Assembly: GCA_045612885.1 (NCBI GenBank)
Contig: JAZKZZ010000022.1
Coordinates: forward strand, 1 to 20,888
Length of the DNA stretch: 20,888 nucleotides
Source: RGIG6178 sp045612885
GTDB lineage: Bacteria > Bacillota_I > Bacilli_A > RFN20 > DUOF01
Direction of reading: 5' to 3'
The position numbers were made by a program, and so were the translations under genes. Positions within the stretch are counted from its first letter, which is position 1. Every line of letters starts with the position of its first letter. Below the pieces are notes generated by a model. It did not search any database. It was given only the letters and a program-made list of their open reading frames with translations, and was not told the origin of the DNA. Positions 7,889-15,469 of this stretch are shown here, one piece after another.

Positions 7889-8979
7889 TATTCATATATT
7901 GTGTTTTTAATAGAGGCATCTATATTAAGATTGAAGGTTTGATAACTTTCAATCTTTTTATTTAATCTATAGGCTAAGTCTTCAAAATGATAAATGTCTA
8001 TATCTTTATATGTATTATAATAAGTATCTGTTATTTCTTTATATATAAAATCATGTAGTTTTTCTTCTATTTGAGTGGGAGTTAGAGTTGTATGATTGTA
8101 ATTTAGTTTACTTACTACTTTTAAATCTACATATATTTGATTATCTCTAATGGTAGTTTTCCATTTAGAGTCTTCTACTTTTATATTTAGTAAAAAATTT
8201 TCATTTCCTAATTCTATATCAAAATAATTTCTTTTATTTTTCCATTTTAATCCCTTAAGAGTCCCCATATCAATAAATTTGAAATTACCATTTTTAGTTA
8301 AAAAATATCCTCCATCTAATTGATAAATATTTACTGGTTTTAGTTCACCATTATTTTCTTGCATTAAATGTTTTTTTGACATAACAAGGCTTGGTAAATA
8401 AAACATTCTTTTATTGTCTACATAGGCTTTAGAAGTGTTTAATAATTGACTAGGTAATAGGAAGTCGTTAAGATGTTTTTGATCTGGTCTACTTAGATAA
8501 AAGTATGTGTTTGTAGAGAAGTTTAAACTGTTAATATTAAGAATTTCTTTTGGTTCATCTTTAGTATAATAAACATAGATATTAGTTCTAAATAAAGGAT
8601 TATTAATGATATAAGAAGTCAAATCTTTGTAATCCATTGTAGAATCAGTAAATAAACTATCGTGTAAGATAATACTGCGTATTTTAATAGTACTTACATT
8701 ACCATCAGTGACAACTGCTGCTCTTTCACTGGCCTCACTAATAGTATCTCCTTCAAACATAATGGTTGTATAAAGAGTATCATGTTGACTACTCTCCATT
8801 TCTATAATACTAGATATCGAATTACTAAGGACTAATAAGTAAATTTGAAATTTATTATTTTGTTTAGATAATAAAACAGTTAAAGGAAAAACCATTTGAG
8901 TTATATCTTTTCTATGTATAATACATCCAGAAAAAGAAAAGACAAAACTCAAGATTATTAATAATTTAATTTTCTTCAT
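7885..8979 (-). CDS. gerAC: GerAC-type germinant receptor lipoprotein (Ger(x)C)
   Basis: 364-residue C subunit of a spore germinant receptor, located in the spore inner membrane. The signal MKKIKLLIILSFVFSFSGC carries a lipobox-like FSGC, so Cys19 should be lipidated after cleavage. The body fits the Ger(x)C family: early ITQMVFPLTVLLSK, middle SLNFSTNTYFYLSRP, and the C-terminal domain LKGLKWKNKRNYFDIELG...VDLKVVSKLNYN. Third gene of the minus-strand gerAB-gerAA-gerAC operon; its start overlaps gerAA by 14 bp and has an AGAGGTG ribosome binding site. The length is normal for the family (~370). Its 3' end holds the 7927-7963 plus-strand terminator, which places a second constraint on these codons. 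Confidence 0.9.
   Translation of the reverse strand: MKKIKLLIILSFVFSFSGCIIHRKDITQMVFPLTVLLSKQNNKFQIYLLVLSNSISSIIEMESSQHDTLYTTIMFEGDTISEASERAAVVTDGNVSTIKIRSIILHDSLFTDSTMDYKDLTSYIINNPLFRTNIYVYYTKDEPKEILNINSLNFSTNTYFYLSRPDQKHLNDFLLPSQLLNTSKAYVDNKRMFYLPSLVMSKKHLMQENNGELKPVNIYQLDGGYFLTKNGNFKFIDMGTLKGLKWKNKRNYFDIELGNENFLLNIKVEDSKWKTTIRDNQIYVDLKVVSKLNYNHTTLTPTQIEEKLHDFIYKEITDTYYNTYKDIDIYHFEDLAYRLNKKIESYQTFNLNIDASIKNTIYEY
7927..7963 (+). terminator. Terminator of the spoIIIE-acpS operon embedded in gerAC
   Basis: Arm AAGATTGAAGGTT (7927-7939), loop TGAT, arm AACTTTCAATCTT (7944-7956), then TTTATTT. The stem has 13 pairs with a single G-U wobble. It starts 38 bases after the acpS stop. No T-run follows on the minus strand, so it should act only on plus-strand transcripts. 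It lies in the gerAC codons for the segment around KIESYQTFNLNID. Confidence 0.75.
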
Positions 8980-10339
8980 TTTTTACACCTCTATTTCTCT
9001 TTGAAAGAAAATTTGCTGGTATTAAATTCTTCTTAAATTCTTTAAAATCAAAAGGCGCAATTGGATATAAGTATGGTACAAAGATACTTTCTTTGCTGGA
9101 TAAGTAAATAAGAATAAGTATTAATCCTACACTTAATCCAATAAATCCAAATAATAAAGTAGAAAATATTAAAAACCATCTAAATAAATTCACACTTGTA
9201 TTGAAACTAGAATTGTTTGAGATTACATAACTAGCAATAACACTAGTTGCTGCGATAAAAAGAGATTCTTGACTTAACATACCAGCATCTATTACAACTC
9301 TACTTATCAGCAAACTTCCTACTACCATTAAACTAGCATCTAATCCTTTAGGAAGTCTAGTTCCTGCAATTCTAAAGACCTGCAAAAATAGTTCGGCTAT
9401 TACAACTTCAGTAGTAAAGGAGAAAGAGATACCTTTTCTAGAGTTTATGGTAGTAGCAATTAAATCAATTGGTAATAACTCAGGATAGTAATTTATTATT
9501 GCTAAGGTCAATGGCGAGAGTAGAATTGCTGCAAAAAAAGCGGCTATAAATAAGATCCTATCAAAGAAAATAACAAAATAATTTTCACTTAACGAATCGT
9601 GATAATCTAGAAAAAAATGGAATGTCGCAGGAGCAACTAGCGCAAGAGGAATGCCATCAATCAAAATTATCACTCTATGATTTATCATCGATTCACTTAT
9701 AAAATCAGCACGTGCTGTGTAGGAGAGTAGAGGAACTAGAGATTTTTTATTGGCAAGTAGAGATTCAAGTTGCCCAATGTTAGATAAAGATTTAATCTTA
9801 GCAGTTTTTAATTTTTTATCGATATACTCTATTACTTTCGGTTTAGGATATTTATCTAGATAGAGTAATGCTATTTTAGTTTGAGTGAGATCACCAATAA
9901 CATATGTTTTAATATTTAAATCTGTAGTTTTTAGTCTTTTTTGAATTAAAGCGATATTGTCATCTAAGTTTTCTATCAAAGCGTCTTTAGGTCCACTAAT
10001 GGTAATATCAACACTAGATTCACTTACACTCCTTTTTGGTATGTTATTAAGATTTAAAGAAAAATATTCTTTTTGTTTATAGTCATATATTATAAGTGAA
10101 CCAGAAAATACAGATTCTACTATTTCATTTTTATTAATTTGCTTAAGATTAGCAATGATGTTTTTATATTCTTTAGTTGAAAGAATAGGAATTATATCTC
10201 TTTGTAATCTGATAGAGTCAGTTTGTGTATAATCATATATAAGTAGTAACTTATTTGCATCATCTATTGGTAAAATCAGGACAAAAGGATTGTTTTTAAA
10301 AAGATTAGACATCTCTTTTTTGACACTAATTAATGACAT
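8966..10339 (-). CDS. gerAA: GerAA-type germinant receptor subunit (Ger(x)A)
   Basis: 457-residue A subunit of a spore germinant receptor. An N-terminal soluble region (about 1-235) contains SSVDITISGPKDALIENLDDNIALIQKRLKT and the following TYVIGDLTQTKIALLYLD, both hallmarks of the family. The C-terminal half has several membrane segments and the conserved block around FTTEVVIAELFLQVFRIAGTRLPKGLDASLMVVGSLLISRVVIDAGMLS, then SSFNTSVNLFRWFLIFSTLLFGFIGLSVG. In sporulating Firmicutes such receptors sense nutrients and trigger ion and dipicolinate release. The start at 10339 has an almost ideal AAAGGAGG upstream on the minus strand and overlaps gerAB by 14 bp. Together with gerAB and gerAC it makes a complete receptor. 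Confidence 0.94.
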   Translation of the reverse strand: MSLISVKKEMSNLFKNNPFVLILPIDDANKLLLIYDYTQTDSIRLQRDIIPILSTKEYKNIIANLKQINKNEIVESVFSGSLIIYDYKQKEYFSLNLNNIPKRSVSESSVDITISGPKDALIENLDDNIALIQKRLKTTDLNIKTYVIGDLTQTKIALLYLDKYPKPKVIEYIDKKLKTAKIKSLSNIGQLESLLANKKSLVPLLSYTARADFISESMINHRVIILIDGIPLALVAPATFHFFLDYHDSLSENYFVIFFDRILFIAAFFAAILLSPLTLAIINYYPELLPIDLIATTINSRKGISFSFTTEVVIAELFLQVFRIAGTRLPKGLDASLMVVGSLLISRVVIDAGMLSQESLFIAATSVIASYVISNNSSFNTSVNLFRWFLIFSTLLFGFIGLSVGLILILIYLSSKESIFVPYLYPIAPFDFKEFKKNLIPANFLSKRNRGVKNEEN

Positions 10340-11351
10340 TTTTTAACCTCCTTTTAGAAAAAAAACTTATTAATAACATTATTATTAAAATAGATGAAGC
10401 GCTAATCAAAATAGGTGTGATTATTTGTCGATAAAATTCTAATCGTAATTGTAGATAATAGAATATCAATATTGTTAAACCAAATATGATGAATATTCCT
10501 TTTTTCTTTAATTTAAAATTATCTTTTATATTAAAATAGAGGAGTGGTAATCTAGTGAATATACTGACTGTAACCCAAAATAAGTAATAGTAATCAATAT
10601 TATCAAAATTAGTTTCAATTGACATGAATTTACCACTTTCAAAGTAAGGAAAACTAACACTTTCTAATAATAGTCCAAATTCCATTCCTTCCCTTAAAAC
10701 TGTATAAATTCCTACAAGTGAAATAAAAGAAGCTATAATCATAACTAAAGGAGTATTAATTTTATTATTATGATCAATAAATTCATTATTAGCTAATAAA
10801 AGTATAGGTTCAAATACGATAGGTAAGAGAAGTAAGATTATAATAATAGGTTTATCGATATGAAAAATATTTGACAAGGGGAATAGCTCTGCTACTTCGT
10901 GATTAACGGTGTATACAAAATTAAAAATAAAAAATACACCAAATAATATAAAGGCTAGTGAATAATATATTTTAGAGTTTTTAAACATTACATAGAGAAT
11001 CGGTAATAATAAAACAATAGCAATAATAAATGATTGTACGGATTGATAATAATAATTATGAACCATTACTGAAACATAGTTTAATGTCAGAATGCTTGTT
11101 ATAGTTAGGTATATGATATTTAAAATGGTAAAGGTAAATCCTAATTTTATCGATAGTGTAGAGTTTTTATTAATTTTCCTTATAACATAAAATAATATTA
11201 AAGGCATTAATAAAGCACCTACAATAACTGGGATTATCAATTTCATTCCATGAAACGCATAAAGAATTTGGATATATACTTGGTAGATGAAAAAACCATA
11301 TCCAGTTAAATACATAATTAAAAAATGAGTTCCATCATATTTTCTTTCCAT
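10326..11351 (-). CDS. gerAB: GerAB-type germinant receptor permease subunit (Ger(x)B)
   Basis: 341-residue integral membrane B subunit, distantly related to amino-acid permeases, thought to bind the germinant. About ten hydrophobic segments can be counted, starting with HFLIMYLTGYGFFIYQVYIQ and ending with IITPILISASSILIIMLLISFF. The start ATG at 11351 (MERKYDGTHF) is preferred to upstream in-frame ATGs because GGAAGTG lies at proper spacing and Ger(x)B proteins usually begin a few residues before the first helix. First gene of the operon; this B-A-C order differs from the A-B-C order of B. subtilis gerA, though orders vary among ger operons. The stop is TAG. It is divergent from ssb across a 105-bp gap that carries two direct repeats (11381-11401). 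The substrate cannot be predicted. Confidence 0.87.
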   Translation of the reverse strand: MERKYDGTHFLIMYLTGYGFFIYQVYIQILYAFHGMKLIIPVIVGALLMPLILFYVIRKINKNSTLSIKLGFTFTILNIIYLTITSILTLNYVSVMVHNYYYQSVQSFIIAIVLLLPILYVMFKNSKIYYSLAFILFGVFFIFNFVYTVNHEVAELFPLSNIFHIDKPIIIILLLLPIVFEPILLLANNEFIDHNNKINTPLVMIIASFISLVGIYTVLREGMEFGLLLESVSFPYFESGKFMSIETNFDNIDYYYLFWVTVSIFTRLPLLYFNIKDNFKLKKKGIFIIFGLTILIFYYLQLRLEFYRQIITPILISASSILIIMLLISFFSKRRLKNVIN

Positions 11352-11380
11352 AATTTCACTTCCCATTACAGTATGGACTT

Positions 11381-11401
11381 TGAAACAAATATGAAACAAA
11401 T
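11381..11401. repeat. Two 10-bp direct repeats between ger operon and ssb (candidate operator)
   Basis: TGAAACAAAT occurs at 11381-11390 and again, identical, at 11392-11401; the period of 11 bp is one helical turn. They sit 30-50 bp upstream of the gerAB start and 56-76 bp upstream of the ssb start, where a regulator of either gene would bind. No known operator is recognised. Confidence 0.5.
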
Positions 11402-11426
11402 TTGGGACATTAATAAATATTTTATC

Positions 11427-11435
11427 TGCTATTAT
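11427..11435 (+). promoter_or_regulatory. Possible extended -10 element for ssb
   Basis: TGCTATTAT at 11427-11435 fits an extended -10 (TGnTATAAT) with one mismatch in the hexamer; no good -35 stands at 16-18 bp spacing. It lies 21 bp before the ssb start codon. Weak evidence. Confidence 0.3.
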
Positions 11436-11456
11436 TAAGAAAAGGAGAGGAAAATT

Positions 11457-11756
11457 ATGGTTAATGAAGTTATACTAGTAGGTAGAATTAAAGATTTAGG
11501 ATTAGAGGAAAATAATAAAAAGGATATCATCTTAGAAGTAGAAAGACCCTTTAATGATGTTGATGGTAGGATAAGTGATACATTTATCTGTAGACTTTGG
11601 ACAGCCATCTTTTCTAAAATCATAAGATATTGTAAACAAGGAGATTTAATGGCTATAAAAGGCAGAATGATTAATGAAAATGAATCAAGTATTGTCATGG
11701 CAGAAAATGTTGTTATTTTAAATAAATCAAGAGAGAACATTTCCAATAAACAATAA
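11457..11756 (+). CDS. ssb: Short single-stranded DNA-binding protein (SSB-like OB fold)
   Basis: 99-residue protein with the SSB pattern: MVNEVILVGRIKDLG (first OB strand, compare the canonical LNRVVLVGRLTKDP), then SDTFICRLWTAIFSKIIRYCKQGDLMAIKGRMI, which matches the canonical segment where a Trp precedes the helix and a GxLxxxxGR turn follows. It lacks the flexible, Gly/Pro/Gln-rich linker and acidic DDDIPF-like tail used by replicative SSB to recruit partners, so it is unlikely to be the main replicative SSB; an accessory or competence-type paralogue (SsbB-like, ~113 residues) is more probable. AAAGGAGAGG precedes ATG 11457. Followed 29 bp later by plsC, perhaps cotranscribed, with no functional link obvious. 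Confidence 0.68.
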   Translation: MVNEVILVGRIKDLGLEENNKKDIILEVERPFNDVDGRISDTFICRLWTAIFSKIIRYCKQGDLMAIKGRMINENESSIVMAENVVILNKSRENISNKQ

Positions 11757-11785
11757 ATTTGATATATTTATAATGGTGATTTGTT

Positions 11786-12529
11786 ATGATACATATAGGT
11801 AAATACTTTGGTTATATATTTAATGGCGCAGGCAAGATTTTAGTATATCCTCATCATGCTAAAAAATATGTAAAAAGTAAGGATGATTATCCATTGGAAG
11901 AAAGATATTCTTTCGTAAAAGGCAAAGTAAAAGAAGTTTTTGATGATATCTTAAAAGTAAAATTAGAAGTTAGCGGATTAGATAAACTTACTAATGAAGA
12001 TACATATTTGTTTGTCCCTAATCATCAAAGTATGCTTGATCCACTTGCCTTGATATATATTTTTGATGATCCTACAATTTTTGTAAGTAAGAAAGAAGTA
12101 TATAAAATGCCAATAGTAGGAAAAATTGATTACATTATTGATGCCATATTTTTAGATAGAGAAAGTCCAAGGGATGCACTTAATATGGTAAAGAAGTGTA
12201 GAGAGTACTTAACTAACAAGACTAATGTTGTTGTATTTGCTGAAGGTACAAGAAGTAAGAATAAGGAAGTTAATATTGGAGAATATAAGGCTGGTTCCTT
12301 TAAATGCGCATATAATACAGGAGCAAAAATTGTACCTGTAGTTATTGATAAATCGTATATAATATTATCTAATAAACACAAAAACACTGATAAAGTAATT
12401 AAAGTTAGTTTTTTAGATCCTCTTGATAAAGAGGAATATGAATCATTATCTACTTCTGAATTAGCTACTCATGTTAATAATATGGCCAAAAATGAACTAG
12501 AAAGACTAAGAAATAATGATAAAAAATAA
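11786..12529 (+). CDS. plsC: 1-acylglycerol-3-phosphate O-acyltransferase (PlsC family)
   Basis: 247-residue acyltransferase that would add the second acyl chain to lysophosphatidic acid in phospholipid synthesis at the inner face of the membrane. Motif I is NHQSMLD (His80, Asp85), motif II FLDR (122-125), motif III FAEGTRS (EGTR 153-156), and motif IV is IVPVVI. The N-terminal 60 residues are longer than in minimal PlsC and contain a weakly hydrophobic FGYIFNGAGKILVYP that may bind the membrane; there is no long transmembrane helix. The ribosome binding site is weak (TGGTGAT), and a TATAAT at 11769-11774 is so close to the start that it is probably chance. It lies upstream of rpmF, which has its own promoter. 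Confidence 0.9.
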   Translation: MIHIGKYFGYIFNGAGKILVYPHHAKKYVKSKDDYPLEERYSFVKGKVKEVFDDILKVKLEVSGLDKLTNEDTYLFVPNHQSMLDPLALIYIFDDPTIFVSKKEVYKMPIVGKIDYIIDAIFLDRESPRDALNMVKKCREYLTNKTNVVVFAEGTRSKNKEVNIGEYKAGSFKCAYNTGAKIVPVVIDKSYIILSNKHKNTDKVIKVSFLDPLDKEEYESLSTSELATHVNNMAKNELERLRNNDKK

Positions 12530-12565
12530 AAAATAATATTTATCTATAGAAAATATAAAAATGAA

Positions 12566-12594
12566 TTGACAAAAAACAGGATGCTATGTATAAT
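12566..12594 (+). promoter_or_regulatory. Strong sigma-A promoter of rpmF
   Basis: TTGACA (12566-12571), 17-bp spacer, TATAAT (12589-12594): both hexamers match the consensus completely. The implied start near 12601 leaves a leader of about 50 bases before the rpmF ATG, ending in AGGAGGTG. Confidence 0.92.
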
Positions 12595-12649
12595 CTTAGT
12601 GTCGCTTAATGAATGATCGATAAACTATGATGTAATAGGAGGTGTCAAT

Positions 12650-12817
12650 ATGGCAGTACCACAAAGAAGAATTTCAAAAACAGCAAAAAGAAAGAGAAGA
12701 ACACATCAAAAGTTAGTAGCACCTAATTTAGTTTCATGCTCAAACTGTGGTGAGAAAATAAAATCTCATATCGTATGTCCTAGCTGTGGATATTATGATG
12801 GCAAAAAGGTTTTATAG
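12650..12817 (+). CDS. rpmF: 50S ribosomal protein L32 (zinc-binding form)
   Basis: 55-residue ribosomal protein, easily missed because of its size. It opens MAVPQRRISKTAKRKRRTHQK, the typical L32 basic extension, and has a zinc ribbon with Cys30, Cys33, Cys43 and Cys46 (CSNC...CPSC). The presence of all four cysteines marks the zinc-containing paralogue type rather than the zinc-free type used under zinc limitation. AGGAGGTG lies 7 bp before the ATG. Monocistronic: its own consensus promoter upstream and a terminator from 12847. In many bacteria rpmF follows a DUF177 (yceD) gene; here the preceding gene is plsC instead. The stop is TAG. Confidence 0.96.
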   Translation: MAVPQRRISKTAKRKRRTHQKLVAPNLVSCSNCGEKIKSHIVCPSCGYYDGKKVL

Positions 12818-12846
12818 TTTTTGATAATTGATAATTAATAATAATT

Positions 12847-12867
12847 AGGATCGAAAGATCCTTTTTT
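12847..12867 (+). terminator. Rho-independent terminator of rpmF
   Basis: Stem AGGATC (12847-12852), tetraloop GAAA, stem GATCCT (12857-12862), then five further T. A GNRA-type loop closes a perfect 6-bp stem. Confidence 0.85.
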
Positions 12868-12909
12868 AATTTCTTTAATCTTTTTGGCCTTAAATATGCC
12901 ATTTATGAC

Positions 12910-12928
12910 TTTAATATGTTATATTAAA
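12910..12928. repeat. Inverted repeat upstream of glgC
   Basis: TTTAATAT (12910-12917), GTT, ATATTAAA (12921-12928): a perfect 8-bp inverted repeat with a 3-bp centre, about 80 bp upstream of the putative glgC -35. It may be an operator, or chance in A/T-rich DNA. The rest of 12868-13006 shows no gene or other signal that I can support. Confidence 0.3.
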
Positions 12929-13006
12929 GGTGATATTATCGGAAATAATTTATATGATGAGAAGGATTTTTATTAGTTGTGTATCTATCTCTAATTTTTA
13001 GTGTCC

Positions 13007-13036
13007 TTGTTTATATAAAAATATGAAGTGTATTAT
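13007..13036 (+). promoter_or_regulatory. Probable sigma-A promoter of glgC-glgD
   Basis: TTGTTT (13007-13012), 18-bp spacer, TATTAT (13031-13036). Transcription from about 13043 would exclude the in-frame ATG at 13023 and fits a translation start at 13074. Confidence 0.5.
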
Positions 13037-13073
13037 CAGTGTAATAACAATAGAAAGGTGTGAAGAAAAATTT

Positions 13074-14276
13074 ATGTATAATCATAAAAAATGTATAGCA
13101 ATGTTATTAGCAGGAGGTCAAGGAAGTAGATTATATGCCTTAACTACTAAGATAGCTAAACCTGCTGTATCATTTGGTGCTAAATATCGTATTATAGATT
13201 TCACTTTATCAAACTGTGTTAATTCTAATATCGATACAGTAGGAGTACTTACTCAATATCAACCATTATTATTAAATGACTATATAGGTAATGGTCAACC
13301 TTGGGATTTAGATAGAACATTTGGAGGCGTTCATGTTTTATCTCCATATCAAGCTAAAACATCTAAAGAATGGTTTAAAGGAACAGCAAATGCTATTTAT
13401 CAAAATATTCATTTTATAGAGAATTACAATCCAGAGCATGTTCTTATCTTATCCGGAGATCATATCTATAAAATGGACTATCAATTGATGTTAGAAGATC
13501 ATATTAAGAATAACGCTGATTGTACTATAGCTGTTTTAGAAGTTCCAATTGAGGAAGCAAGTAGATTTGGAATAATGAATACTGATGAGAATAATCGTAT
13601 CGTTGAGTTTGAAGAAAAACCTGCTCAACCTAAATCAAATAAAGCATCAATGGGAATTTATATATTTAAAACTGAGAAATTATTTAAATATCTAAAAGAT
13701 GACGAAAAGGATCCAGCATCTAGTAATGATTTTGGTAAGAATATTATACCTACTATGTTAAATAAGGGTGAAAAGATGATGGCTTATCCATTTAAAGGAT
13801 ATTGGAAAGATGTAGGAACAATAACTTCACTTTGGGAAGCTAATCAAGATTTACTAGGTGATAATCCAAAGTTTGATATTTACGATACAAACTGGAAGAT
13901 TTATTCTAGAAATATGGGTATTGAACCAGAGTATATAGCTAAAGGTGCAACAGTAAAGAATTCACTTATCACAAGTGGTGCTAAGATATATGGTACTGTA
14001 ATAAATAGTGTAATTGGCCCAAGTGTAGTAGTAGAAAAGGGAGCAGTTGTTCAAGATGCAGTTATTTTTGCAAACAGCAAAATCAAAGCTAACTCATCTG
14101 TAAATTATAGTATTATAGATGAAGAAGTTATTATAAATGAAGATTGTATTATAGGTGCACCAAAAGCAAAAGGAATTGGAATTGCGCTTATAGGTAGAGG
14201 TAGTGTAATTAATAAAGGAACTATGGTTGAAGCAGGTGCTAATATCGATAGTGCTTTAGTAAAGGAGAATGCTTAA
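13074..14276 (+). CDS. glgC: Glucose-1-phosphate adenylyltransferase, catalytic subunit
   Basis: Makes ADP-glucose from glucose-1-phosphate and ATP, the committing step of bacterial glycogen synthesis. From ATG 13074 the protein has 400 residues: nucleotide loop CIAMLLAGGQGSRLYALT (about 7-24), ...WDLDRTFGGVHVLSPYQ, WFKGTANAIYQN, LSGDHIYKMDY with the metal-binding Asp, VEFEEKP, SMGIYIF, and KGYWKDVGT, followed by a left-handed beta-helix domain of hexapeptide repeats (ITSGAKIYGTVINSVIGPSVVV onward). An upstream in-frame ATG at 13023 is rejected because it lies inside the probable promoter and the extra 17 residues have no counterpart in the family. AAAGGTG precedes 13074, at somewhat long spacing. 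glgD follows with a 1-bp gap. Confidence 0.95.
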   Translation: MYNHKKCIAMLLAGGQGSRLYALTTKIAKPAVSFGAKYRIIDFTLSNCVNSNIDTVGVLTQYQPLLLNDYIGNGQPWDLDRTFGGVHVLSPYQAKTSKEWFKGTANAIYQNIHFIENYNPEHVLILSGDHIYKMDYQLMLEDHIKNNADCTIAVLEVPIEEASRFGIMNTDENNRIVEFEEKPAQPKSNKASMGIYIFKTEKLFKYLKDDEKDPASSNDFGKNIIPTMLNKGEKMMAYPFKGYWKDVGTITSLWEANQDLLGDNPKFDIYDTNWKIYSRNMGIEPEYIAKGATVKNSLITSGAKIYGTVINSVIGPSVVVEKGAVVQDAVIFANSKIKANSSVNYSIIDEEVIINEDCIIGAPKAKGIGIALIGRGSVINKGTMVEAGANIDSALVKENA

Positions 14277-14277
14277 G

Positions 14278-15393
14278 ATGAGTGCGTTAGGAATTGTATT
14301 TTCAAATATTCATAATGAGACAGTTGATGAATTAACTAGAAGAAGAACATCAGCATCTATTCCTTTTGGAGGAAGATATAGATTAATAGATTTCACTTTA
14401 TCTAACTTTATTAATTCTGATATTGAAACTGTAGGAGTACTTGCTCAAAAGAATTATCAATCTTTAATGGATCATGTAGGTTCAGGTAAAGATTGGGATT
14501 TGTCTAGAAAAAATGGTGGTTTAGTAGTATTTCCTCCGTTTGGTTATTATAAAAATGTAGATTTATACTCTAATAGACTAGAGGCTTTAAAAAGTGTTTT
14601 AGGGTATTTAGGAAAAAGAAATGAAGAATATGTTGTTTTAACTGATTGTGATAGTGTTAATGTTATTGATTATGCTGATGTTATAGAAAAACACGAGCAA
14701 AATAATGCTGATATAACTCTTGTGTATATTAATACTAAAGTAAAAAAAGATTTAGTGTCTCATATGTCTGTTAAGGTAGAAAGAGATGGAAGAATCTCTG
14801 ATGCTAATTTAAAAGCTAAAGAAGGCGAAACTCAAAATGTTGCTATTAATGTTTGGGTAATGAATAGAAAACTACTTCAAGGATTAATTCAAGATGCTAC
14901 ACTTAGTGGAATTAAGAGTTTCGAAAAAGATATATTATTAGCAAATATTAAATCTCTTAGAATATATGGATATGAATATAATGATGTTTATTTACATATG
15001 AATAATATGGAAAATTACTTTAGAGGTAATATGGCTTTACTTAATGAAGGAATTAGAAATGCTTTATTTGCTAATGAGGAAAGAAGAATATATACGAAAG
15101 TAAGAGATAGTGCACCAACTAGATATGGTGAGCATTCTGAAATTGAAAATAGTTTTATAGCAGATGGATGTGACATCCAAGGTAAAGTAGAAAATTGTAT
15201 CTTATTTAGAGGTGTTAAAGTAGGTAAAGGTGCAGTAGTTAAAAATTCTATTTTAATGCAAGATACTATAGTAGGAGCAATGTCTACATTAGATCATGTA
15301 GTAACTGATAAAAATGTAGTGATTAAAGAAAAAAGTAATTTATCTGGATGCGAAAAAGTTCCTTATTATTTAGGGAAAGATTTAGTAGTTTAA
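14278..15393 (+). CDS. glgD: GlgD, regulatory subunit of glucose-1-phosphate adenylyltransferase
   Basis: 371-residue paralogue of GlgC that, in Firmicutes, forms a heterotetramer with it and raises its activity. It has the same fold (IPFGGRYRLIDFTLSNFINSDIETVGVLAQ, KDWDLSRKNGGLVVFPP, then a beta-helix C-terminus with DGCDIQGKVENCILFRGVKVGKGAVV), but the glycine-rich nucleotide loop is gone (ALGIVFSNIHNE), the GTANA signature is replaced by YSNRLEALKSV, and SGDH becomes LTDCDS, so it should be catalytically dead. ATG 14278 is chosen over ATG 14269 because AAAGGAG (14261-14267) is 10 bp away from it and only 1 bp from the other. No glgA, glgB or glgP is adjacent. Confidence 0.93.
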   Translation: MSALGIVFSNIHNETVDELTRRRTSASIPFGGRYRLIDFTLSNFINSDIETVGVLAQKNYQSLMDHVGSGKDWDLSRKNGGLVVFPPFGYYKNVDLYSNRLEALKSVLGYLGKRNEEYVVLTDCDSVNVIDYADVIEKHEQNNADITLVYINTKVKKDLVSHMSVKVERDGRISDANLKAKEGETQNVAINVWVMNRKLLQGLIQDATLSGIKSFEKDILLANIKSLRIYGYEYNDVYLHMNNMENYFRGNMALLNEGIRNALFANEERRIYTKVRDSAPTRYGEHSEIENSFIADGCDIQGKVENCILFRGVKVGKGAVVKNSILMQDTIVGAMSTLDHVVTDKNVVIKEKSNLSGCEKVPYYLGKDLVV

Positions 15394-15413
15394 TAATTAT
15401 ATTAAAAAATCAG

Positions 15414-15466
15414 ATGACTAGTCATATAGTTTATTTAATAGATAGACTATCTGGCTAGTCATTTTT
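15414..15466 (+). terminator. Rho-independent terminator of glgC-glgD
   Basis: ATGACTAG (15414-15421) pairs with CTAGTCAT (15455-15462); the stem can continue inward imperfectly through ATAGT/ACTAT. T-run 15462-15466. It ends just before the next gene's -35 element. Confidence 0.78.
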
Positions 15467-15469
15467 ACA

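Noticed and set aside
11369..11392. Sigma-G type promoter for the ger operon (CATACTG on the minus strand)
   Set aside because: The -10 is close to consensus, but the expected -35 is poor and the implied transcript start nearly overlaps the ribosome binding site. Not annotated as a feature; mentioned only with the direct repeats.
11769..11774. TATAAT as a plsC promoter
   Set aside because: No -35 at 16-18 bp, and transcription would begin about 5 bases before the start codon, deleting the ribosome binding site. Probably chance in A/T-rich sequence.
12946..12999. Tiny frame (about 15-16 codons) upstream of glgC as a leader peptide
   Set aside because: No ribosome binding site, no codon pattern suggesting attenuation, and it lies upstream of the probable glgC promoter.
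15411..15466. TGACTAGTCA palindrome after glgD as a regulator site or attachment site
   Set aside because: Fully explained as part of the terminator stem; no second copy or integrase nearby.
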